64,000 nucleotides of DNA, taken from positions 124,001 to 188,000 of the forward strand of contig CAWDDW010000001.1 of the NCBI GenBank assembly GCA_963801185.1. The letters are read 5' to 3'. Every line of letters begins with the position of its first letter. Position 1 is the first letter of the stretch. The notes under the pieces were generated by a model that ran no database searches, was not told where the DNA came from, and saw nothing but the letters and a program-made list of their open reading frames with translations. Both the position numbers and the translations under genes were made by a program. Shown one piece after another: positions 52,458 to 61,771 of the stretch. Origin of the DNA: Palsa-601 sp963801185. Lineage in GTDB: Bacteria > Actinomycetota > Acidimicrobiia > Acidimicrobiales > Bog-793.

Positions 52458-53864
52458 ATGAGGCGACGCCCCTTGCGAGCGCGGAGTCGGAGCCGCCGTG
52501 GCCTCGTCCTCGACGCGTGCTTGGCGGCCGTCGTATTCGTCGTCAACTCGCTCAGCCCGACGCCGCAGGTGGGCGACTCGCGGCTCTCTGTCGTGACAGC
52601 GTGGCAGTTCCTCCACCACTTCAACTTCCACCTCGAGGACTATCCCTCGGTCACGCGGCTCTCCAACCACTACGACGTGGTCAGGCACGGCGGCCATCTG
52701 CTGCCGTTCTTCCCGTGGCCGACGATGCTGTTCGCGATCCCCGCCGACCTTCTCTATGCGCTGGCCGGGCACAATCCGGCGCTCGTCTCCATCAGCAACC
52801 CGAACCACACCTGGCTGCTCGAGGTCCCGACCGCTAGCGCCCTCGTCGCGATCACCGCCGTGTTGATCAGGCGGATCGTGAGCGCGCTCGAGGGGTCCTG
52901 GGGCCGGCCGGCGGTGGCCATGGCGGCGGCTCTCACTTACGCTTTCTGCACGAGCGCGTGGTCGGTCGGCTCCCGGGCGCTCTGGCAGCAAACCACGTCG
53001 ATGCTGTTCCTGGCTGCCGCGTTGCTCGCCATGCAAAGGTTCGACAAGGCGCGCGCTTGGCCATTTCTCCTCGGGCTCTTCCTCGCGATGGCGTTCGTCA
53101 CGCGCCCCACGAATGCCATCACCGTCGTGCTGGCGCTCGCCTGGGTAGTGCTGCGCAAGCGGGGAGGCCTTCTCTCGGTCCTCGGAGGCATAGCGCTCGT
53201 GGCGGCGCCCTTCATCGCCCTCTCGGCGAGCCAGTACGGGCAGGCATTGCCGCCGTACTACGTCCCGGGTCGCCTCGAGACCCGCGGGCCGTTCACCTTC
53301 TGGAACTCCCTCTTCATGAACCTGGTCTCGCCGTCGCGTGGCTTGATCATCTACGACCCGGTCGCGCTGCTAGCCGTGCTCGGCCTCGTCGCACACGTAC
53401 GGGCACGGCGGCTGACCGATCTCGACGTGCTCATGGCCGTCGCCGTAGTCGGCCAGTGGCTCACGATCGCGGCGTACGAGTCGACCGGCGGCGCGACCTA
53501 CGGTCCGCGGCTGATGATCGACACGCTGCCATTCCTCACCGTGCTCTCCGCACCGGCGCTGTCGCTCATGTGGGACCAACGCCACGCGGCGAACCGCGCC
53601 GCTGCCGGGCTTTTCCGGGTATCTCTCGCGGTCACGATGGTCCTGTTGTTGTGTTGGGGGCTGTTCGTGAACGCGACCGGAGGCCTCTTGCGGAGCGGTT
53701 TTTGCTGGAGCGCCAACCCCGTCCCGGTGGACACTCAGCCGTCGCGGGTCTGGGACTGGTCGGACCCGCAGTTCCTCCGTCCGTACCGTGACTTGATACA
53801 CGGCGTACCGCTGACCGAAGTAGTGGCAGGAAGTTGCGCGACGCTCGAGAAGGAGACGAAGTAG
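52458..53864 (+). CDS. Polytopic membrane protein, GT-C/mannosyltransferase-like
   Basis: The roughly 468-aa protein has about ten hydrophobic helices. The first is followed by a luminal loop with QVGDSRLSVVTAWQFL, where an aspartate would sit as in GT-C glycosyltransferases, and a large external region around GAPYGPRLMIDTLPFLT-like sequence. It is probably a polyprenyl-phosphate-dependent glycosyltransferase, but this is only family-level similarity. ATG 52458 is chosen; GTG 52428 is in frame. It converges with the gene ending at 53886. Confidence 0.6.
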   Translation: MRRRPLRARSRSRRGLVLDACLAAVVFVVNSLSPTPQVGDSRLSVVTAWQFLHHFNFHLEDYPSVTRLSNHYDVVRHGGHLLPFFPWPTMLFAIPADLLYALAGHNPALVSISNPNHTWLLEVPTASALVAITAVLIRRIVSALEGSWGRPAVAMAAALTYAFCTSAWSVGSRALWQQTTSMLFLAAALLAMQRFDKARAWPFLLGLFLAMAFVTRPTNAITVVLALAWVVLRKRGGLLSVLGGIALVAAPFIALSASQYGQALPPYYVPGRLETRGPFTFWNSLFMNLVSPSRGLIIYDPVALLAVLGLVAHVRARRLTDLDVLMAVAVVGQWLTIAAYESTGGATYGPRLMIDTLPFLTVLSAPALSLMWDQRHAANRAAAGLFRVSLAVTMVLLLCWGLFVNATGGLLRSGFCWSANPVPVDTQPSRVWDWSDPQFLRPYRDLIHGVPLTEVVAGSCATLEKETK

Positions 53865-53866
53865 GT

Positions 53867-53883
53867 CTCGCCGGTTCGGCGAG
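53867..53883. terminator. Bidirectional hairpin between convergent genes
   Basis: CTCGCCG (53867-53873) pairs with CGGCGAG (53877-53883) over a three-base loop, exactly between the two converging stops at 53864 and 53886. Confidence 0.55.
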
Positions 53884-53885
53884 GA

Positions 53886-55595
53886 TCAGGAGCCGGCGGG
53901 CAGGACTTGGCTCAGGTTCGAGACAGAAGGGATGAACCGGCCTGCGGGCCCTTGGCCGAAGAGCCAGAAGACGTTGGATGTGATGCGTCGCACCTGGTTG
54001 GCGGTGCAGCCCCTGGTGTGCAGCTTGCAGGGGGTCATCGCCGCGATCCAGTTGTTGTTGCCGCTGTCGAAGACGCCGGCCTTGCTTGTCGGGCTCGTGT
54101 AGTAGGTCATGTCGGAGTAGGTGTACTGGCCCCACTGCCCGAGGTCGGTCTGGACGTTGGCGAGCGGGATGGGGGAGTGGCCGAGGACCTGAACGTCCGA
54201 CGGCATCGGGAAGTCTGCCGAGACGTGGTCGAAGTCTGCCTCGATCACCCCGGGAAGCGCAGAGCCGTCGTGAAGGCCGGTTCCCCTGAAGATCCAGGCT
54301 TTAGCATCCTGCACCACGAAGGGGGCGCCCGCCGTCCCGGGTTCGAGGTATCCGGCGTACATCTCCCCGACGAAGCCGCTCTCGGGCCAGTCCGTCGGCG
54401 GTGAGCCCCACGTGTTGGCCGTCACCTCGAGCGGGCTCGCCTTGCCGTTGAGGGGGTCCTCGGTCGGATCGCGGTAGTCGACGACCTCGCGGTCAGGACC
54501 GAGCGTCGAGGCCTGGAGCCGCACGTGCCGCAGGACGGCGCTCGCTCCGAAGAAGATCATGTTCACGCCGTGGTTGAGGGCGTTCTGGGCGGATTGACGC
54601 TCGGAGAGGGACCAGCACTCGTCGTGTCCGAGCGAGAGGAGAGCGCGGTGCTCGAGGAGGTACGCGGGATGTTCGTCGATTGTCAGGTCGGTCGCGTAAG
54701 TGACGTCGAGACCGTGCTCTTCGGCGAACGAGATGACCGGGTACTCGTTCGTGAAGAAGTCTGAGGCACCGTTTCCAGACGCGAAGGGACGATCCAGCGA
54801 GACGACGCGCGCCCGGTTGCAGACCGGGTACACATCCGCCGGGCAGGCGCCTATGCCCTGGTAGAAGTCGTATCCGCCGTAGGTGTTCCAGGCAGCCTCG
54901 GTGAAGGTGCTCCCCATGATCACGTAGGCGGCGTGACTCGAGGGATCCCAGACCGTCAACATGATGTAGCTCTGCTCGTGCCCGCTGCCTGTCAGCTTGA
55001 GCAGATAGTCGCCGGGCAGGAACGCCTTCGTGATCTGAAGCGACAGCGACGGCTTCCAGTTGTCGCACGAGACCATGTTGATCCCCGTCGTGAGAGGGCA
55101 GGAAGGCTGGATGTCTCCCGTCTCCTCTCGCGAGGTCCATACAAGACGCCCCCCGTCCCCCCCGTAGTAACCCATGCGGTACGCGGCGATGCTGTAGCGC
55201 GGGGCCGACGTGGAGACGTAGAGGTTGACCTTCTGGCCAACAGCGGCATAGGTGAGGTTCGCGAAGCCCTGGATGTAACCGTTGCGCGGCGTCCACCAGA
55301 TGTGCCACGCCTTCGTGCCCGGCAGCTTGTTCTCCGCGATCACCCACGACGCTTCTTCGCCGTAATGCCCGAGAAACGTCCGACTGTGCTCAGGATCGAT
55401 CACCGACCCACCTCCGCCCTTCTTCGGCGAGGTAGCCGTGGTCGTCGACCCGCCACCCTTCGACGACAGATGATGGTCACCGCCGGTCCCGAGCACGACG
55501 AAGAAGATCACGAGAGCGATCACGGCCACGATCGCCAGGCCTGAGAGCAGCGCCCTTTGCCGGTCGCGTCGTGTGGCTCCGTCAACGCGTTGCAC
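53886..55595 (-). CDS. Membrane-anchored N,N-dimethylformamidase beta-subunit-like protein
   Basis: The 569-aa product has an N-terminal anchor (SGLAIVAVIALVIFFVVLG), a glycine/serine/threonine linker and a large domain like the C-terminal part of the N,N-dimethylformamidase beta subunit (DUF6605-type). Recognisable blocks are KAWHIWWTPRNGYIQGFANL, YRMGYYGGDGGRLVW, FFTNEYPVISFAEEHGLDVT and LSLGHDECWSLSERQSAQNA. Known enzymes of this fold hydrolyse amides in the cytoplasm; a surface-anchored version is unusual. GTG 55595 has TATCAT six bases upstream, which suggests a leaderless mRNA. Confidence 0.72.
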   Translation of the reverse strand: MQRVDGATRRDRQRALLSGLAIVAVIALVIFFVVLGTGGDHHLSSKGGGSTTTATSPKKGGGGSVIDPEHSRTFLGHYGEEASWVIAENKLPGTKAWHIWWTPRNGYIQGFANLTYAAVGQKVNLYVSTSAPRYSIAAYRMGYYGGDGGRLVWTSREETGDIQPSCPLTTGINMVSCDNWKPSLSLQITKAFLPGDYLLKLTGSGHEQSYIMLTVWDPSSHAAYVIMGSTFTEAAWNTYGGYDFYQGIGACPADVYPVCNRARVVSLDRPFASGNGASDFFTNEYPVISFAEEHGLDVTYATDLTIDEHPAYLLEHRALLSLGHDECWSLSERQSAQNALNHGVNMIFFGASAVLRHVRLQASTLGPDREVVDYRDPTEDPLNGKASPLEVTANTWGSPPTDWPESGFVGEMYAGYLEPGTAGAPFVVQDAKAWIFRGTGLHDGSALPGVIEADFDHVSADFPMPSDVQVLGHSPIPLANVQTDLGQWGQYTYSDMTYYTSPTSKAGVFDSGNNNWIAAMTPCKLHTRGCTANQVRRITSNVFWLFGQGPAGRFIPSVSNLSQVLPAGS

Positions 55596-55601
55596 CCGGC
55601 G

Positions 55602-55607
55602 ATGATA
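55602..55607 (-). promoter_or_regulatory. -10 element for a leaderless transcript (minus strand)
   Basis: TATCAT on the minus strand lies 6 bases before GTG 55595, the spacing expected when transcription starts at the start codon. No ribosome-binding site is present between them. Confidence 0.45.
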
Positions 55608-55733
55608 CAGATGAGCGCCGCCGCATCATGAGCGCGCTTACGTCGAAGACGGAGAGCCACAGGGGCGATTGGTTAACATTCGGCCCGTGCGACGTAAGGG
55701 TGGTAGCAGTCGCCTGTCGCGGCCAAGGCACCC

Positions 55734-57410
55734 ATGGTGAGCACCCTGGAGCAGCACGCGCGGGCGACACCGGCTTCCCCGGCCACCTCGTCGACCAGGC
55801 GCCTCGCCCTTCTTGGCGCGTGCGCCGTCGGGCTTGTCGTGCTCGTCGGGCTGCTGTACCTGTCGTCGGTGCACTCCTCACCGGGCAGCTCCGACGGAGC
55901 GACGGTGATACTCGAGGGCCAGGCCATGAGTGGCGGGAACTTCATGCTCAACCACTGGGCGCTCTCCCTCGACTCGTTCTGGTTGGTCGACGTCCTGGCG
56001 TACGCCGTCGCCGTCCTCATCGGTGGCGTCCATCCGCAGCTGCTCCACTTGGTGCCGTCGTTAGTCGCCGTCGGCGTCATCTGCGTCAGCGCATGGATCG
56101 CGCAGCGTGGGCGCGACGGATGGGCCGGCGTCGCAGCCGCAGCCGCGGTGGTCGTGATGCTCGGGCTCCCGACTCATGCCTTTGCCGAGTTCTTCTTGAT
56201 GGGCCCGCTTCACGTCACGACGACGCTCTGGTGCCTGGTGGCGTTCATCGCCCTTCGCAAGGAGCGGTTCGGTTGGGGCTGGCTGCTGGCGACTGGCATC
56301 CTCGCCGCCGGCATGCTCGGAGACCTCCAGACAGCCGCGCTCGGTGTCGCACCCGTGGCTCTGGCAGGGATCGTGGCGATGTTGAGGATGCGGAGCTGGA
56401 GGACGGGCGCGCCCGCCTTGTCCGCTGCGATCGGAAGCGTCGCCCTGGCCGAAGCGGTGAGGCGGATAGCGCGACTCATCGGGACCTTCACCATCGGTTC
56501 GGCCAATCCGCGCGCGTCGCTTCATCAGATGCTCTTGAACCTGCACCATGTGGTCACCTACGGGGCCGCCTTGGAGGGCGTGGGCTATCACCCGTTCGGT
56601 GATGAGGCAGTGCCGCCCGTTCTCGAAGCCGCTCATGGGGTCGGTCTCACCCTCGGAGTGCTGGCCGTGGTGATGGGCGTTTTCTCGCTCGTGTGGTCGA
56701 GCGCCATAGGCCAAGACGGCGCTCGGACTGCCGGGGCCGGGTCTCGAGACTCCCGCGAGTCCCTCTGGCTCGAGGACGTTCTCGTGTTCGCGTTCTTCGG
56801 TGGTTGCGCCGTCTTCATCTGGCTGTCCGTCACAGCCGAGGGCGCCTTTGCTCGTTACCTCACGTCCGCAGTGATATTCGGCTCGATTCTGGCCGGCCGC
56901 CTCGTGGGCAAGATCGCGGAACGTGCGCGGCTCGCACCACCGCGAGCCCTCCTCGCGGGAGCCGGCCTGCTCGTGACTGTCGGCTACGCGGCGACCTTCG
57001 TGAGCACCCTCACGGTGGCAGTGCCGAAGCAGTCGGCCGTGCGGCTCGCCGACTATCTGGAGGCGCACCACCTCACCCGCGGGGTCGGCGACTACTGGAG
57101 CGCGTCGATAGTGACGGTCGAGTCCGCAAACGCGGTAGTGATCCGCCCCGTTGTCTCGCTCGCCGGCGGTCATCACCTCGCCCGATACATGAGGCAGACG
57201 AGCTCGACGTGGTACGGCGGCGGTTTCGAGTTCCTCGTCTACAACGCCGCCGTGCCGTGGGGAAGTGTCGGTTCCAAGTCTGCTGCGGCCTCGTTCGGGC
57301 CGCCGCAGCACGTCGCCGTGGTCGGCACCTACTACGTTCTGACGTGGGCCCACGACCTCGCTATCCCGCGCGATGGCAGCTACGCGCCACAATCGTGGGC
57401 ACACCGCTGA
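55734..57410 (+). CDS. Polytopic membrane protein of unknown function
   Basis: The 558-aa product has about nine to ten membrane helices (LALLGACAVGLVVLVGLLYL, LVPSLVAVGVICVSAWI, PALSAAIGSVALAEAV and others) and a soluble C-terminal part with VVRPVVSLAGGHHLARYM-like sequence. The layout resembles GT-C-type enzymes but no acidic donor motif is clear. GTG 55734 is the likely start. It lies between two genes for exported proteins and may act on the same surface material. Confidence 0.55.
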   Translation: MVSTLEQHARATPASPATSSTRRLALLGACAVGLVVLVGLLYLSSVHSSPGSSDGATVILEGQAMSGGNFMLNHWALSLDSFWLVDVLAYAVAVLIGGVHPQLLHLVPSLVAVGVICVSAWIAQRGRDGWAGVAAAAAVVVMLGLPTHAFAEFFLMGPLHVTTTLWCLVAFIALRKERFGWGWLLATGILAAGMLGDLQTAALGVAPVALAGIVAMLRMRSWRTGAPALSAAIGSVALAEAVRRIARLIGTFTIGSANPRASLHQMLLNLHHVVTYGAALEGVGYHPFGDEAVPPVLEAAHGVGLTLGVLAVVMGVFSLVWSSAIGQDGARTAGAGSRDSRESLWLEDVLVFAFFGGCAVFIWLSVTAEGAFARYLTSAVIFGSILAGRLVGKIAERARLAPPRALLAGAGLLVTVGYAATFVSTLTVAVPKQSAVRLADYLEAHHLTRGVGDYWSASIVTVESANAVVIRPVVSLAGGHHLARYMRQTSSTWYGGGFEFLVYNAAVPWGSVGSKSAAASFGPPQHVAVVGTYYVLTWAHDLAIPRDGSYAPQSWAHR

Positions 57411-57511
57411 ACGCCAGAATGGCGATCCGCTGTCACTAGATGTTGTCAGCCTTGCATATCCCGCATAACTCTTGGTGTTCAAAGCTGGACTTGGCAATTG
57501 CGCTGACGGCA

Positions 57512-57517
57512 TATACT
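57512..57517 (+). promoter_or_regulatory. -10 element for a leaderless transcript
   Basis: TATACT is separated by 6 bases (GGTTAG) from GTG 57524, with a TTGGCA-like -35 at 57491-57496 at 15-bp spacing. No ribosome-binding site lies between, so translation probably begins at the first base of the mRNA. Confidence 0.55.
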
Positions 57518-57523
57518 GGTTAG

Positions 57524-59317
57524 GTGCTCGGCGGACTCCGTGAGCTCGTGCCACGCCGACGTGCTGCGCTGCTTGCAACTGCACCGATCGTGGCCGGGGT
57601 TGTTGGTGCAGCGTTCCTCGTCCCGGGTGGGTCGGTGCCTCACGCCCGTGCGGCATCTGTCCCCCATGTGATGCGGGCGGCAACGGGTCAGTCGATCACC
57701 CCTGGCTACCTGCGCTCCCTCCCACATCACGAGGCCGCCAATGTGGGCGTCCCACTCTTCCCGCAGCGCCCGCCGGCACAAGTCCAACCACAATCGCTTG
57801 CCTTTGCGGCGATACCGGGGATCGCGGTGAGGGCATACGAGCACGCCGCCGCCCTGTTGACCAAGACGGATCCCGCCTGTCACCTGAGTTGGGCCGATGT
57901 TGCGGGCATCGGTCGGGTCGAGTCGGACAACGGGCTCACGTGGGGGACGGCGGCCCGCGTCTCCGAGGACGGGACGCTCACTCCTCCGATCCTCGGCCCC
58001 GTCCTCGACGGGGCCGATGGGTTGCCCGCCTATCCGACACCGGATCACGGCTATCTCGAGCACGGTGGGATCTGGGAGCGGGCGGTCGGCCCCATGCAGT
58101 TCCTTCCGTCCACATGGCTCGAGTACGGGCAAGACGGCAACGGCGACCACTTGAGGGACCCGCAGAACTTCTGGGACGCGGCGCTCTCGACCGCCGTCTT
58201 CCTCTGCGCCAACGGCGGGAACCTCGCGACGGCCAACGGCTTCGACGCCGGCGTTCTCGCCTACAACAACTCATGGTCATACCTGTCGCTCGTGCGGACG
58301 TGGGTGCGCTTTTACGAGAAGGCCGGACCGGCGGAGCTCGCCTCCGCGGGTTCCGGCCTGCTCCCGGTCGGCGTGAGCAGGCTGCACCCGGGGTCCGGCC
58401 CGGGCGCCGGCCCCAAACCGCCGCGATCCGGCGCCTCAGGCACCGGGCCAGCAATCGACGAGGCGCTCGCCCGGGCCGCCGCCGCCACCGACGGGAAGCA
58501 CACGTTCACGCTGTCGTTCGTCGCACGCGAGGGAGGTGCTGGGGGCGAACCCGTGGCCGTCGGCACCGTCGTTGTCGACAGGGCGACCGGTGATGCGTCG
58601 ATGTCTGTGAAGGTGCCCGGTTTCGGGGTGATCCAACTCGTCGAGATCCGAGCCGAACCGACTTCTCAGGTCTTCGTCTCCTTGCCTTCCTCGCTCGCCG
58701 ACCCGCTCGGCGAGACAGATGGCGCGTGGTTGCAGTTCTCGAGGCCCCTTCAGGTAGCACTTCCCTCGCCGGTGACAGCCGGGCTGTCGTTCGCAGCAGC
58801 GGACTTGATTTGGAGCGTTGACATGCTGGACGGAGCAACGAGGTCGATGAGCGTCACGGGTCACTCCGAGATCAGCGGTGCCGCCACCACCGCCTACAGC
58901 GGTCCGGTAGACCTCGCGACGGCGGGGAGCGACGACCCACAATCGGCCGTCGGGCTGCGCCGGGTGGCCCAGCTGATCGGGACCGAGCTCGTCGACATGA
59001 CGGCGTGGGTGGACCACCGGGGCCTCGTCCGCCAACTCGCCCTCACGCTCCCGGAGCTGAAGGGCGCTTACTCGACGCCGATCTCGCTCGCGGTGAAGCT
59101 GTCCGGCTTCGGGGCCCGTGTGGTGATCACGGCTCCGCCCGTGTCACCCTTCCCGCCGCCTACGACCACCTCTACCACCACGTCGACCACCACCTCGACC
59201 ACCACGTCCACCACCACGAGCACATCGACCACGACTACGTCGACGACCTCGACGACGACCACCACCACCTCGAGCACGTCGACCACCACGACGACGAGCC
59301 CAACGCCGGGTCCCTGA
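57524..59317 (+). CDS. Lytic transglycosylase with lipid-binding-like domain and Thr/Ser tail
   Basis: The 597-aa product has a signal/anchor segment (LATAPIVAGVVGAAFLVPGG), an MltB-type lytic transglycosylase domain with the catalytic Glu133 in GIGRVESDNGLTWG and the block AVGPMQFLPSTWLEYGQDGN plus LAYNNSWSYLS. After a glycine/proline linker comes a beta-rich domain (about residues 300-550) resembling LprG/LppX lipid-binding proteins (VGTVVVDRATGDASMSVKVP, SGPVDLATAG). The last 45 residues are almost only Thr and Ser. It would cut peptidoglycan while binding a lipid or wall polymer. It starts at GTG 57524 with a -10 just upstream. Confidence 0.78.
   Translation: MLGGLRELVPRRRAALLATAPIVAGVVGAAFLVPGGSVPHARAASVPHVMRAATGQSITPGYLRSLPHHEAANVGVPLFPQRPPAQVQPQSLAFAAIPGIAVRAYEHAAALLTKTDPACHLSWADVAGIGRVESDNGLTWGTAARVSEDGTLTPPILGPVLDGADGLPAYPTPDHGYLEHGGIWERAVGPMQFLPSTWLEYGQDGNGDHLRDPQNFWDAALSTAVFLCANGGNLATANGFDAGVLAYNNSWSYLSLVRTWVRFYEKAGPAELASAGSGLLPVGVSRLHPGSGPGAGPKPPRSGASGTGPAIDEALARAAAATDGKHTFTLSFVAREGGAGGEPVAVGTVVVDRATGDASMSVKVPGFGVIQLVEIRAEPTSQVFVSLPSSLADPLGETDGAWLQFSRPLQVALPSPVTAGLSFAAADLIWSVDMLDGATRSMSVTGHSEISGAATTAYSGPVDLATAGSDDPQSAVGLRRVAQLIGTELVDMTAWVDHRGLVRQLALTLPELKGAYSTPISLAVKLSGFGARVVITAPPVSPFPPPTTTSTTTSTTTSTTTSTTTSTSTTTTSTTSTTTTTTSSTSTTTTTSPTPGP
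59161..59300 (+). repeat. Low-complexity Thr/Ser-coding tandem repeat
   Basis: Imperfect units of ACCACCTCG and ACCACGTCG type encode the TTTS-rich C-terminus of the transglycosylase. Such DNA is prone to copy-number change and the peptide may span the cell wall. Confidence 0.75.
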
Positions 59318-59867
59318 TCAGGAAGCGAGCTCCCCGGCGGCGACCGAGGACAGCAGCTCTTCGGCGTCCTTCCTCGTGCCGACCCGATAGAAACTCACCC
59401 CGGCCCACCTCCCATCGGCTGCCGCGCTCGCATAGCGCGCCCGGTATTTCGCGTGGTTCGTCCACGCCCACCTGATGATGTTGCGCTTGGGGTCGAGCCG
59501 CCAGAGGTTGTCGAGCGGCTCGCGATTCCCGTTCCAGAGCTGCCTCCCGGGTGATGGTCCTCCGTAGCGTCCGACGCACCACCTGAACCATCACGAGACG
59601 CCTCGGCAGGTCGAACCACACGACCGAGTCGGCTCGGTCCCAGAGGATGTCCCTCGCGACGGAGTAGTTCCCGTCGACGACCCATAGGTCTTGTGCCGCG
59701 ATCTCGGCGACCTTGGCGCGGAACTCCTCAGTGGGAAGCGGCTCCCAACCCGGCTGGTGGACGATCGCGTCCAACTCGACGAAGGGCGCGCCGATCTGCT
59801 CGGCGATCCGCCGGCCGAGCGTCGTCTTCCCGGATCCCGAGTTCCCCACGATCGAGACTCGTTTCAC
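59318..59867 (-). CDS. P-loop NTPase / small kinase-like protein, frameshifted near 59542
   Basis: The product resembles adenylate-kinase-like P-loop proteins (FlaR/topology-modulation type). It has the Walker A VSIVGNSGSGKTTLGRRIAE, VELDAIVHQPGWEP and VVWFDLPRRLVMVQVVRR. The end of the family, LWNGNREPLDNLWRLDPKRN and IRWAWTNHAKYRARY, is in another frame. Removing one base at about 59542 joins them. GTG 59867 is the start. It abuts the stop of the transglycosylase gene without a gap. The function is unknown. Confidence 0.72.
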
Positions 59868-59945
59868 CGCTCGATCCTCGCGCGCCGTCGCGTGGCGAGG
59901 TGCACCGTGTTCAAGGGGGTCCCTGCCGCGGGTAGTTTCAGGCGG

Positions 59946-60939
59946 ATGCATCCTCATGAGGGCAACGAGGCCCTCCTCGAGGGACTCGCCGGGGGTCCGT
60001 CCGGCGTCAGAGATCCTGACGCCGTGGTGTCTGCCCGCGGGTTGACGAAGCGGTTCGGAGCCTTCACGGCCGTCGACGCCGTGAACTTCTCGATTCGCCG
60101 GGGCGAGGTCTTCGGCTTCCTCGGCCCTAACGGCGCAGGGAAGACCTCGACGATGCGCATGGTCTCCTGCCTGTCGCCGGTGACCGAAGGCAGTCTGCAA
60201 GTTCTCGGCATGGACCCGAACCACGACGGCCCCCAGATCCGGCGCCGGCTCGGGCTCGTGCCGCAGGAGGACACCCTCGATCTCGAGCTCACAGTTCGCG
60301 ACAACCTCTACCTGTACGGGCGCTACTTCGACCTCCCGAAACGCGACGTCAGGGCACGGGTCGAGCGTCTCTTGGAGTTCGCGCAGCTCGTCGAGAAAGG
60401 TGACGAGGAAGTCGACACGTTGTCGGGCGGCATGAAGCGGCGCCTCACGATTGCCCGGGCGCTCATCTCCGATCCGGAAGCTCGTGATCCTCGACGAGCC
60501 GACGACAGGGCTCGATCCTCAGGCGCGTCACCTGCTGTGGGATCGCCTGTACCGGCTGAAGCAACAGGGCGTGAGCCTCGTCATCACGACTCACTACATG
60601 GACGAGGCCGAGCAGCTCTGCGACCGCCTCGTCGTGATGGACAAAGGACGGATCGTTGCAGCCGGATCGCCGAGGGAGCTGATCGCTCAGTTCTCCACGA
60701 AAGAGGTCGCCGAGCTGCGCTTCGGCGTCGACGAGCACGAGAAGATGGCAGATCGTCTCGGCCCCCTTGCCAGCCGGTTCGAGATCCTCCCGGACCGCCT
60801 GCTCCTCTACACCGACGACGGCGATGCCGTTCTCCACGCTGTTCACGAGCTCGGGCTCCGGCCCGAGACGGCGCTCGTCCGGCGATCGAGCCTCGAGGAC
60901 GTCTTCTTGCGGCTGACGGGCCGCTCCCTGGCGGACTGA
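59946..60939 (+). CDS. ABC exporter ATPase, DrrA type, frameshifted near 60476
   Basis: The protein is the ATPase of an ABC-2-type exporter. In the first frame: Walker A FLGPNGAGKTSTMRMVSCL, Q-loop LVPQEDTLDLELTVRDNLYL and signature DTLSGGMKRRLTIARAL. In the second: Walker B LVILDEPTTGLDPQARHLLW and the H-loop ITTHYMDEAEQLCDR, plus a DrrA-like C-terminal domain. One extra G at 60476-60477 separates them, and removing it gives ISDPKLVILDEP. ATG 59946 is the start. Two permeases follow directly. Cargo unknown. Confidence 0.85.
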
Positions 60940-60940
60940 C

Positions 60941-61771
60941 ATGGCAACGATCGCGGCCCGGCCGACCGGGCCAACCACGCGATGGGTCCCAGGATTCGTC
61001 CGACCGTACCGCTACTTCGTGCTGCGTTACCGCAGGACGTGGCGGGGGACGCTCACGTCGAGCATCTTGTACCCGATCCTCTACCTGCTCGCGATGGGAG
61101 TCGGGCTCGGCCATCTCGTGAATTCTCATCTCTCGAGCCATGGGGGCGCCGGGCGGCTCGGGGGCGTCGGGTACGTGGAGTTCATCGCGCCCGGTCTGCT
61201 CGTGGCGACCGCGATGCAGTGGGGTGCGAACGAGTCCATGTACCCGGTCATGGGCGGGTTGAAGTGGCTTAAGACCTACCATGCCCTCCTCGCCACCCCA
61301 GTCGAGGTGAAGGACCTGGTTCACGGCCATCTCGCCTGGGTGGCAACGAGGGTTGGCGCGTCCTCTGCCATCTTCCTCGTGGTCGTCGCGGCATTCGGTT
61401 ACATCGTGTCGCCGTTCGCGCCGCTCGCGCTCTTCGTCGCGGTCCTGACGGGCATGGCTTTCGCGGCGCCGGTGGCGGCGTTCACCGCCACCCAGGACAA
61501 TGACTCAGCCCTGGCCCTGCTGTACAGATTGGGGCTCGTCCCGCTCTTCCTGTTCTCCGGCACCTTCTTCCCGATCGGCCAGCTCCCGGGCTGGCTGCAG
61601 GTTGCCGCACGGCTGACGCCGTTGTATCACGGCGTTGCGCTCTCGAGGGGGCTGATGCTCGGACACGTCTCGGTGATCGACGAGCTCGGGCATGCCGGCT
61701 ATCTGGTGGCGATGATGGTCATCGGTGTGGTGCTGATGCGTCGGGCTTTCACGAGGCGGCTCATCGTATGA
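60941..61771 (+). CDS. ABC-2 type exporter permease 1
   Basis: The 276-aa protein has six membrane helices and the ABC-2 N-terminus (RYFVLRYRRTWRGTLTSSIL). LFLFSGTFFPIGQLPGWLQV is the typical membrane-entry helix of ABC-2 permeases. ATG 60941 lies 1 base after the ATPase stop. The next permease starts at 61768 as an ATGA overlap. Confidence 0.85.
   Translation: MATIAARPTGPTTRWVPGFVRPYRYFVLRYRRTWRGTLTSSILYPILYLLAMGVGLGHLVNSHLSSHGGAGRLGGVGYVEFIAPGLLVATAMQWGANESMYPVMGGLKWLKTYHALLATPVEVKDLVHGHLAWVATRVGASSAIFLVVVAAFGYIVSPFAPLALFVAVLTGMAFAAPVAAFTATQDNDSALALLYRLGLVPLFLFSGTFFPIGQLPGWLQVAARLTPLYHGVALSRGLMLGHVSVIDELGHAGYLVAMMVIGVVLMRRAFTRRLIV

Noticed and set aside
59235..60224. 329-codon minus-strand frame
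   Set aside because: Only the middle part is the P-loop gene; the upstream half is antisense to the ABC ATPase and the downstream half is antisense to the Thr/Ser repeat after a frameshift.
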